A DNA stretch of 64,000 bases from Apiosordaria backusii (taxonomy: Eukaryota > Ascomycota > Sordariomycetes > Sordariales > Lasiosphaeriaceae): positions 868,001 to 932,000 of the forward strand of contig JAUKTV010000001.1 of assembly GCA_030549205.1 (NCBI GenBank), in the 5' to 3' direction. Made by a program: the position numbers and the translations under genes. This document shows, one piece after another, positions 55,788 to 64,000 of the stretch (within the stretch, counting starts at the first letter, position 1; each line of letters opens with the position of its first letter). The notes under the pieces are model-generated. The model was not told where the DNA came from. It ran no database searches and saw only the letters and a program-made list of their open reading frames with translations.

Positions 55788-57310
55788 CTATTTGCTCCCG
55801 CTGCCAGGTTTAGTCTTGTCATCCACCAAACTGTCGGCCATAGCATCTGCCGTGGCCTGCCTCAGCCTCTCACTGTCCTCCATCTTGGTCTCCTTCTTGT
55901 CCTTAACCTCCCTCTCGTCGTCGCTGTCCCCCAGACTAAAGGGGTCATTGTCGGCGATCGGACTCGGCTCAACGGCAGAAAGGGGCTGCCACTTGCTCGG
56001 CTTGCTTCCGCCTGGTGCCGCCACATCCTTGGGCTGCACTTTGGGAGAGGCATTGTAAGCATCGATATCTTCCACCTTGTCACTGAAGGCCACCTTTCTC
56101 CCATCGTGGGACTTGGGCGACTTGGACGGTGGGGGCGGTCTGAACACGTTGGGGTTGCTACCAAACTGTCTCTGGTTCTGGACAGGTGCTGTAAAAGGAG
56201 ATATGTCAGTCACTGCTAACCCACGATAATTCCAGAATTACTTACTGCCGTCACTGTGAAACTTCATCCCCGCAAAATCATCACTCAGCAGCTCGGGGTC
56301 CGCATCATAGCGATCGTAGTCTGCGCTCCTCCGAGTCTGGTTCTGATCCCGCGTGGGCCTTCCCATAAGCGGATTGCTGCTGCTACCCTCCGCCCGGCGG
56401 CGCTCCTCCTCCTGCTCATCAAAGTGCTCATCAATCTTCTTCTTGAAATCCGTAAACCATGTGTTGACCTTGGTCTGTGTCTCGAGAAATCCCTTCTTCA
56501 GTTGTTCCTTGATGACGGGCAAATCGTCATCAAGGAAGCTGTGCTCACGCTCCTCCTGACTTGGGCGCAAACCCGTCTGCTGCCGTCCGCGTGGCACGGG
56601 AGCTCCATCGCGACCAGGATGACCACCTTGTCCACCCCTATTCGACGTTCTTGCCTCGTAGGCGCCAACATTCTCAAAGTGCTCCGCCAGCTGGCGGGCG
56701 TATCTCTCATCGGCTTCGAGCTGTTCCTGGGCGGTCGAAGTAGGTCCCTGCGGGACTGCGGCGGGTCTCGGAGGCTGGGGAGGAGGCTGTTCGTTCTGGA
56801 CAGCGGCATCCGGGTCGGTCATCTCGAGAAGTGCATTAAAAGCTGGCTCGATTTGCCCTCGGCTTGCTGTAAGAACTGCCTTGATAACGGCCATTTCGAT
56901 GGAGGGGAACGCTTCCTTGAGCATTTGCTGATGCTGCTGCGTTTCGCTCACGGGCCGAGGGGGCTGAGGAGGAGGTACCTCTCCGGTCGCCGACACAGGA
57001 GAGGTGGCATTTGCTGAGTTGGAGCTTGTAGTGACATTTCTGGTGGTGTTATCATCGTTGCTGATGATACCAGCCTCTTGAATATCGTCGTCGTCCATCT
57101 CGAGCGGTCTTGCGGTAGTTGGCGATTCCGGTGCTGGCGGAGCCTTGTTCTTGAGATGTGTTCGTTAGAAGCAGCTCACTGGGTTATTTGAACATGAGAA
57201 GGAAAGGGCGCATAAAGCCACCCGGATATAGTGTTTGGGATTTGGACGTTTTGAGTTCCCGTCCCTGGAGAATGCGGCGTATCACTTACAGCGTCTGTCG
57301 GGGCGGACAT
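55788..57310 (-). CDS. CUE-domain ubiquitin receptor (CUE5-like)
   Basis: Exons 57310-57290 (7 codons, MSAPTDA), 57149-56246 and 56188-55788 give 441 residues. The CUE domain lies at about residues 75-117: HQQMLKEAFPSIEMAVIKAV with the Phe-Pro pair, then NALLEM with the di-Leu, the ubiquitin contacts of this fold. Yeast Cue5, the relative of human TOLLIP, links ubiquitinated cargo to Atg8 for selective autophagy. The rest is Pro/Gln-rich, with a helical stretch (QLKKGFLETQTKVNTWFTDF) like that in Cue5 family members. An Atg8-interacting motif cannot be assigned with certainty; several aromatic/acidic candidates exist (for example SKWQPL). Intron 1 (140 nt) has a CTAAC branch point. Confidence 0.85.
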
Positions 57311-57998
57311 TGTTCCTGTGTGAGTTTGTGGAGCTGTGTCGAGATGAGAATCGTTTCAAAACTTGTGTTTCTTGCTGCGACTCGTCGAATAAGAGTGAGA
57401 TAGTTCAGTCAAATTTGTTGTAATTGCCAAAATCAGGGGAGTTGACCCCTTGGATGCTGTCGCATGTGAGCTCTTGGGTGGCCAGCGAGATTACGTAGCC
57501 CCTCATGCGACCCACCTGAGCCACACGGGTTGACGACGTTATCGATAAGCCTTGTCAGTCAAGACATGTACCTTGGACTTTGGCTCTAGAGTGACAGCTG
57601 CCGTAGAAACAATAGCGTAGGCTTATTCGATGGTACAAACTCGGTTGATTCGTCATATTTTACAATCAACATCTTGGTATCGTGTCTAGTGTCCATCCAT
57701 CCCTACCTCCACGAGCTGCCATCTCGCTGCCAAGAGCCGACTCCTCTGTACCCCAGACTTGATCGCCGATAAGCAATCGCCCAGTGACGTCTCACCCTCC
57801 CAGACCGCACGCAACCGAGCCGAGCTCGCAACCGCATTCGTTCTATCGCGTTCTTGGTTTACTGTGTGTACCAAACATACACTTTGATATCGGATTCAAT
57901 CGCCGCTGCTGGACAGCCTCCCCAGCTTCACTACCAAAATAAACCCACCACATCCCTTCGCCCAGCATATCCTCACCACCACCACCACCACCACAATA
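57311..57998. promoter_or_regulatory. Divergent promoter, CUE5-like / VPS20
   Basis: About 690 bp between divergent starts of two genes in ubiquitin/endosome biology. CCA/ACC repeats precede the VPS20 start at 57970-57990. Confidence 0.4.
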
Positions 57999-58734
57999 AT
58001 GGGCACCTCCTCCAGCAAAATAACCCCCCAAGACCAGTCCGTCCCCTCCCTTTTTCCCTGGCCTCCCCCATTTATTTCCCCTTAAAACACACCATCACCA
58101 CTTCCCCCCCGGCCACCTTTTCCCCCTTTACAAACCCCCTTACTAACCCCAACGCAGAGCAATCTACGACCTCAAACTCCAACGCGACCGCCTCCACCAA
58201 TACCAGCGCCGCATAACCCACCTCACAACCCGCGAAACCGACATCGCCCGCTCCCTCCTCGCCAAAGGCGACAAACCCCGCGCCTTGCTCGCCCTCCGCC
58301 GCAAAAAATACCAAGAATCCCTCCTCGCCAAAACCGACCAGCAACTCGAACAGCTCGAGAAACTCGTCTCCTCCGTTGAGTTTGCCCTAATCCAAAAAGA
58401 TGTCGTTTTTGGGTTGCAGCAGGGGACAAAGGTGCTGAAGGAGATTCATGCGGAGATGGGAGGGATAGATAAAGTGGAGAAGCTGATGGGGGAGACACAG
58501 GAGGAGATTGAGTACCAAAAGGAGGTGAGCGAGGTGCTGGCCGGGAGGATTAGTGTGCAGGATGAGGAGGAGGTGGAGGAGGAGTTGGAACGATTAGAGA
58601 GGGAGATGGCTCCCAAGGTTACGGAGCCGGTAGGGTTGCCGAGTGCACCGGATACGGCATTGCCAGAGGTTACGACTGGGGGGAGACAGGAGGCGAAACC
58701 GGCGGGGGAGAGGAGGGAGGCGATTCCTGCTTGA
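57999..58734 (+). CDS. VPS20: ESCRT-III subunit Vps20 (CHMP6)
   Basis: Exons 57999-58036 and 58158-58734 give 204 residues. The N-terminus MGTSSSKITPQDQ has the Gly2/Ser pattern of an N-myristoylation signal, required for Vps20 membrane binding. The Snf7 core is unmistakable: AIYDLKLQRDRLHQYQRRIT, ARSLLAKGDKPRALLALRRK and TKVLKEIHAEMGGIDKVEKL, then an acidic C-terminal region (EEVEEELERLEREM). Vps20 links ESCRT-II to Snf7 polymerisation on endosomes. The donor is GTCCGT, less common than GTRNGT, but the CTAAC branch point and CGCAG acceptor are good and the join restores Q-A-I-Y-D-L. The C-terminal tail is Pro/Glu-rich and probably disordered. Confidence 0.95.
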
Positions 58735-59095
58735 GATGGTTACAAAGTCATGAGAGTATAGAAGGCGTTTGGATGGGAAGGGCTGGTTGATTTTTCGATA
58801 CATACACACGCACTTTTTGCATGGATGAATGGCGCTTGGGGTTGGGTTGGATGACTGGGGATTTACATACCCGATAGGTATATATCACTCTGTTAATGAA
58901 AAGAGCATCAGATACCCATGTTCACATCGATCTCTACGTCAGCCCGTATGTGATTAATAACCTTCATTGATTCTCCAAACTCTTTCCCATTCGCTCACTC
59001 TCCGAGATCCGTTCCCCGGTTTTCATGCCCCCCCCAATAAACGCCAAAAACATTATAAACATCCGCTTTGTCCTCTATGCTCCCCTGTCCAAAAA
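58735..59095. other. Convergent 3' flanks, VPS20 / SSL1
   Basis: About 360 bp between convergent genes; holds the 3' ends only. Confidence 0.5.
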
Positions 59096-60661
59096 TCACG
59101 AGTCTATCACCATCGCCTCTCCCCTTCCACCACCCCCTACCTCCTGCCGTTGCTGCTGCTTCTTCGGAGGTTGCGTAAGACACCCCGCACAGTTATGTAT
59201 CATCTCATGCGCAAAAATATCGCAATCTATGCAGAAATGTTCCTCGCACTCGGGACACTTGTACCTCCCACTCTCGCTCACACCCGCTTTTATCGCCTCT
59301 GGTAACAACCCCGGTGTTGGCGCTGCCGTCATGTTTGTCTTTGCTGGCACAACACCTTTTCCTTTTGCTTTGTCTATATTCGCTGCTGTTGTCCCCCCCG
59401 TTGACGGCTCCTTGACTTTTATCTTGATTTTAGGGGTGGCCTTGGGGATAGCTGGAAATGGTGTCTGACATGAATAGCACGCTACAGATTTCTTCGCTTC
59501 TGTCCAGGGCACCGCGACCCAGGATTTTAACGGGAATAGATGGTGGTATGACCTCGCCAAATGGGTGCTGAGGATCAAGGTGAGCCCGCAGACGGGGCAA
59601 GACGTGGGTAACCGGCAGACTTTTGTTCGGCAGCGGGTGCAGGAGTAGCCTTCCCTTGTGGGCTTGTTGTGGCAGGCGCAGAGGGAGACGTAGTCTTTTG
59701 ATGCGAGGGATCGAGAAGGGAAGCCCATCATGAGCAAAGAAGCGTTGGATTGTTCTGGTTCGTGGGTTACGGGGGGCGTGGTGGCGGCGAGGAATAATTC
59801 GTGAAAGTGTTGTTCGTGTAGAGCGATGCGGTATTGGGAGTCGTCATTATCATTTGTGCGGGCGCAAAGCTCGGCGCAGATGGCTACTTGGGCGGCGAGG
59901 CCGATAATGGAAACGCGGACGCGGTCGGTGATTAAGGAGGTGATGGTGTCGGAGATGTCGCCTGGGTCTGAGGAGAGGAGGGCGCCGTAGATGATGAGGA
60001 CTTCGCGGGTGCCGTGGGAGGGGGTGTGGCTGGTGAAATAAGAGATTAGCTAGGCATACAACGAAGGAGAAGAGGGTACAGACTATAAAGCACCTCGACA
60101 CATTTCGAGGGCGTTTTGTAGACTTGGGTTTCCAAGGGGGTCTTTTTGGGCCCATTGCCTCAACTTCTCGATGTGCTCAGCTGGGTTCCCGCTCATGTCG
60201 CTGATCCGGACGGCAATGCCATCACGCATGCCGATAATTCCAAGCTGACTGATTGGGTTTTGTTCAAAAAACACGCGCACAAAATCGACAGCGTATGAGA
60301 AGGTGAGGGCGAAGCGGTTTGGGAGGAGATCCTTCTCTGCCATCGCGATACTCATGTCCAATACCAGCATAACGTGCCGTATTATTCCGCGCTGTATCGG
60401 TGTTGTGTCCCGCATCAACCGCCGGCGCTTCTCGGCCTCGATCAACTCCGCCACCGTGATGCTCCCATCTTCGGCTATGGCTACCTCGTCCCACGCTCGC
60501 TGAACCTCTTCCCAAGCTGCCTTGCGGTTCCCCTTGTTTTTTTGACGTCCTTTGCCTTTCCCGGTGCCATCTTTTGATCGTGTGCCGTAGGCGCTATCGC
60601 CAATTCCTCCGGCATCGTCGCCGGATAGGTCTCCGACATACTCGTCGTCGGAGTCGGCCAT
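59096..60661 (-). CDS. SSL1: TFIIH core subunit Ssl1 (p44)
   Basis: Exons 60661-60084 and 60029-59096 give 503 residues. SSL1/p44 activates the XPD helicase in TFIIH for transcription and nucleotide excision repair. The von Willebrand A domain spans about residues 85-270 (RHVMLVLDMSIAMAEKDLLP with the MIDAS-like DMS, then FFEQNPISQLGIIGMRDG). The zinc-binding C-terminal part has CACHN, YSCTRCRTKVC, PTSCPVCGLTLILSTHLARS, YHHLFP, and a final C4-type finger pair (YKCPECEEHFCIDCDIF, HNCAGC). The intron donor is GTCTGT; phase and the restored CRGALYHTPSHGT support it. It is slightly longer than yeast Ssl1, with a low-complexity insert of about 70 residues between the two zinc regions. Confidence 0.96.
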
Positions 60662-63442
60662 CGTGGGTTTCTGTTCTTTTTGGTTGTCGAGTCTTTGGAG
60701 ATCGGACGGCGAGGCTGTCGAGGCTGCCTGAGAAGTTCAGGAACCCGCAACAGCCTCGCAGATTGGTGGGGCAGCTATGGCCAATGGAAACTTCTGCTTT
60801 TGTTCCGGGAAGAGTGGGGCTATCGGTTGCCGGAAAGCTGACCCACACCTCCGGCTCCGTCCCAATCGTCCGGCCCACATCCGGCCGGCGCATTGTAGTG
60901 CACACCAACGGTCTTGGCCCCCACCGGCCATGAAAGGTCCGGCGCATTTTCTAGACTATTTTGGATGAAACACGGGAGTTTCGGCCATTGGATAGTCCAC
61001 AATTGCTATGACAACCTGCAACCTTGCAGCATGGAGGCAGCATGGAGGCAGCATGGAGGCAGCATGGAGGCAGCTTGGGGACACCTTGAAGCCCTCCGAC
61101 CACAGATCTCTGTGGTTCGGTCGGATCTGGGTATGACGACGGCTCGGATCATGATACATGCCACGTGAGGCTGTGTCGAACTATGGCAAATTCTTCACAG
61201 CAGTGAATGCACCACCAGTTCACCAAGCATCCCCCGACTTCGGTCATTTAGATTGGGACTTACACTCGATCGGGAGGCGGCCAAGAAATACTCCGGATCA
61301 AAAAGTCCGCTGAGGCTGCCTGGCTGCTGATTTCGTGCGAACGAGACAGCGAGGTTTTAGTTCAGCACCATGGTGGTCAGGCACAACTGCAGGACTGTGC
61401 CAAAGGGAGCAAAAGACTGTGCTGTCTAACTGTACAGGGCAGGCTTGTCTCAAACCGACGAATCAGGCCGGCAGCGCCCTTGCAGCGCCTGGTTGCCCCG
61501 CCTTCCAACCGCCTCTCATCGGTTATCCCTGGCGCCTCTGACGTAATGTTCCATTGGCGGATCGATATGGAAATCTTCTACACGTGCATCGGTCATTCAG
61601 TGGGATCTGCTCAAATGAATTTTCCCCATCTCGACAGGACCGGGGTTTTTGTGGTTGGTGACTACTACAACACGATCACGATACAAGATTCAAACTTGAT
61701 AACGCCTTGCATAGTTCAGTAGATCTCTTGATCTTTCAAGATGAAATCTCTCCAGCGTGCCCATATATTCGGGACTGGACGGAAGAGTGATATTTCCAGC
61801 AATTGCCTCCCGACATTCCACCCCAGTCCGACTCGGAATCCCGATGGAAAAAAGCAACGGGAGATCTCCTGCTTGAAGAAGGTGCTGCAGATGCTTGTGA
61901 GAGCCGAAGAGTCGGCCCAATATGGAAGCTCCGGGAAATAGGTTGCAACTCTACTCGGGGCGGTGGGAGTTGGAAGATGGGGGAGGGGATGCGAAGGTGG
62001 GGTGCGTGGTATCGGGGAGCAAGCCATGGTCGCCGACGGGACGGAACCGTGCTTGCCGTGTCATCTCTGCATTCTGCAAACGAAGTGAAGTGTTTGCTGT
62101 GCCATGCTGTGCTGCCCGCCGCTGCGTTCGTTGGTTTCCCCAGAAAATGCCAGCTGAAATGCCAAATTCCACAAGCGACATCATCGACCTCGACAGCTGT
62201 CCAATCGCATCCCAAGCGCGCGTCTTTTTTCTGCCCTTTTGGAGGCTGTGGGAGTCCGAAATGGCCTCACTACCTTAGTGTAGGCTGATTTACCAGGTTA
62301 CCTCAGCTTTTGAAGAAATTTGCTGTTCGTATAGTGTGCGGATAGACAGGTTGGATTGGATCCCAATAGTACGGCCAGCTCATTATAGGACCCGTCGGCC
62401 ACGTCTTGCCAATGCATCATTGGACCCTGATCGAGTCAATCTGGCGTCGGAGGAGAGGGGAAGAGGACCCCCAAATATAAAGGAAGCCACGGCGGCAGCG
62501 GACACCTGGCCGAGGAAGCGACAAGGGCAGTGCCACCGAACAAGTGAAAGCAAGGCACGAAGCGCCATTCTCGCTGCGGAGACCCTGTTATCCACCAGTT
62601 TGAAAATGCAAGCATGAATTAGCACGAATTACCTGGACAGCAGGGGAATTCCATGATTATCATACACAGTACTAGTCCCATTCGAAGAGTAGAGAGTAGT
62701 GAGAATATGCTTCGTATGTAGTAGCTAGGGTTGTAAGCAGGGCTCCAATGTGATGTGATGTGGTACCCGACCACTTCCACGCTTATCTCGTGAAAAATAG
62801 CAATGTTGCTTCGAGTCTCAGATCTGGCAGCAAATGCCCAGAGAAAAGAACGGTCCTCTCAAAGATAGTCTCAAAATAAATCGGAGAATCTGACAGTCCC
62901 GGCAGTCAGGGCGTCGCGAGGGTTCGCGCCGTCTCTCCATCTCGCCGCCGCCCTGACCAGGAGGCATAACGTCATAGTCCTCTTTTGGGCCACTGGGGTG
63001 TTTGCTGCCAACTTCTAAACCCACCAGGCGACGCGCGCTTCCCGATTCCCAATTTCGAATTCCACCCACCTCCATAACCACGCACACACCAAACACACAC
63101 AACGCACACACACACAACGATCCCCTTTCCATGGTTTTTGCAGGATCAATTTCCGTCTAACAATACTCGCCGCCCCGTTTCGCCCTCTGGCCCATCATCA
63201 CGTCACAGTGTTAGCGGCATTGCTTTCAGTTTAACAGTCTTCCATTTTCGTCTTGTGTGTTTGAACTACTAGCAGAGGAGAAGGCAGATCTCTCATCTCT
63301 TGCTCCTACTCTCGAACCTCTTGAGTTTACTGCAGCGGATGCATGCACGAGTGCCGATTCGAGCCTGCGCGGCCACCTACTATCGACGTCACTACTGGGA
63401 ATTTTAGCTCCCAGGGGAGACCGCATCAGCCTGAATGAGGGA
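60662..63442. other. Gene-poor right-hand stretch
   Basis: About 2.8 kb with the SSL1 promoter and mostly featureless DNA. The open frames on both strands are short, overlapping and motif-free. An 11-nt tandem repeat lies at 61026-61074. No transposon protein, terminal inverted repeat or tRNA was found. Pyrimidine-rich DNA from about 62990 suggests a leader for the next gene. Confidence 0.5.
61026..61074. repeat. 11-nt tandem repeat
   Basis: About 4.5 head-to-tail copies of ATGGAGGCAGC in noncoding DNA. Confidence 0.95.
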
Positions 63443-64000
63443 ATGCGAAGGAGAGGTCACAAAATACGGAAAGCCAGGGTAAAATCTGCCTTACGACGAA
63501 GCAAAAAAGCGGCTGAGCTGGAGACGACGAGGCCGAAACCGACGACGACGACCACGACGTCAGATACCAAGAGTACTGCCGCTAGTGTGAGGACTGCTGT
63601 GCCCAAGAGTAGTAGTGGTATTGCTGATTCCAGTGAAGTCAAAGACAGTAATGGTGGGGCAATATTGTCTGCGAGTCCGTCGCTGATTGCAACAACACAA
63701 CAACAAATGACGGGGAATCTGGGGAGCAGCAGAGGGTTCCAGCCATCTGCCACCCCTGATCCGCTTCCTCAGAACCCGGGAAAGAAGGCTTTGAAATTTG
63801 AGGAAAAATATGATGACGGATATCAGGAGGGAGTATCACCAACAAGTTACCCACGGGTGCGCGATAACGACACTACGCCAAGAAATGAGACTGGTCCTGC
63901 ACAGGGTGGTCAGGGTAGGGCAGGAAAGCTCAAGGACGCGGAACCGAGGGATCCTCAGCGGCAGTTGAACGAGTATCGGGAGAATCTGGCTCGACATATC
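63443..64000 (+). CDS. Partial unknown gene at right edge
   Basis: Open frame of 186 codons from the ATG at 63443 to the window end with no stop, so 3'-truncated. The protein starts with a basic block (MRRRGHKIRKARVKSALRRS) and continues into Thr, Ser and Asp-rich low-complexity sequence with KKALKFEEKYDDGYQEG as the only ordered-looking part. The frame is open upstream to about 63215, so an earlier exon may join through an acceptor-like TTTCAG ending at 63229; then the true start lies further left. No family is recognised. A nuclear or disordered regulatory protein is possible but unproven. Confidence 0.5.
   Translation, partial: MRRRGHKIRKARVKSALRRSKKAAELETTRPKPTTTTTTSDTKSTAASVRTAVPKSSSGIADSSEVKDSNGGAILSASPSLIATTQQQMTGNLGSSRGFQPSATPDPLPQNPGKKALKFEEKYDDGYQEGVSPTSYPRVRDNDTTPRNETGPAQGGQGRAGKLKDAEPRDPQRQLNEYRENLARHI

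Noticed and set aside
61026..61074. CRISPR array or gene with repeats
   Set aside because: Units are directly adjacent without spacers and the surrounding frames have no protein features; this is a eukaryotic genome.

Overview
The window reads as nuclear DNA of a filamentous ascomycete, most likely a sordariomycete. Intron-rich but compact genes lie on both strands. The introns are short (mostly 50-90 nt) with GTRNGT donors and CTAAC/CTGAC branch points. The proteins are recognisably of the Neurospora/Podospora/Chaetomium type, including a NUC-2/PHO81-type SPX-ankyrin-GDPD protein, fungal-type RPL15 and RPS10, and fungal mitochondrial ribosomal proteins. I see no mobile element, CRISPR array or prokaryotic island. 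Most content is housekeeping. Exon structures were built by hand from splice signals, reading-frame continuity and family recognition.

Layout. 0-8.3 kb: a low-complexity hypothetical protein, a candidate RNA polymerase III structured RNA, a HIT zinc-finger protein and mitochondrial NFU1. 8.3-13.6 kb: a 5.3-kb stretch without a convincing gene, then a PSP1-domain protein with a polyglutamine tract (to 16.4 kb). 17-24 kb: RPL15, mitochondrial uL16m (MRPL16) and the replication clamp-loader subunit RFC1. 25-35.5 kb: RRN6-like Pol I core factor, SPC25, the tiny MZT1 gene, RPS10, SDE2 and COX12/COX6B. 36-44.6 kb: an MLRQ/B12D-type small mitochondrial protein, an RRM protein, COPII coat SEC31, a PITH-domain protein and a CCDC25-type NFACT-R protein. 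45-54.3 kb: mitochondrial uL3m, COA1, two orphan multi-pass membrane proteins and NUC-2/PHO81. 55.8-60.7 kb: CUE5-like ubiquitin receptor, ESCRT-III VPS20 and TFIIH subunit SSL1. 60.7-64 kb: a gene-poor stretch, then the start of an unidentified gene cut by the right edge.

The genes do not form one pathway, but some neighbours share a theme. SPC25 and MZT1 both serve the spindle. COX12 and the MLRQ-type gene face each other across one promoter carrying two inverted CCAAT boxes. Several genes act in mitochondria (NFU1, MRPL16, COX12, MLRQ, MRPL9, COA1).

Most notable signals: (1) the CCDC25-type gene only keeps its frame if a single-nucleotide exon (44363) is spliced between two well-formed introns; (2) a stable, multi-hairpin element at about 4.65-4.87 kb on the minus strand has a TATA box, a B-box-like motif and T-run terminators, and matches no RNA I can name; (3) SPC25, SEC31 and the MLRQ gene each show an apparent single missing base, which points to assembly errors or real lesions; (4) the NUC-2 gene has a CACGTG E-box in its promoter and a tandem acceptor pair where the better-looking site is out of frame. 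I did not find a clearly new multi-gene system.
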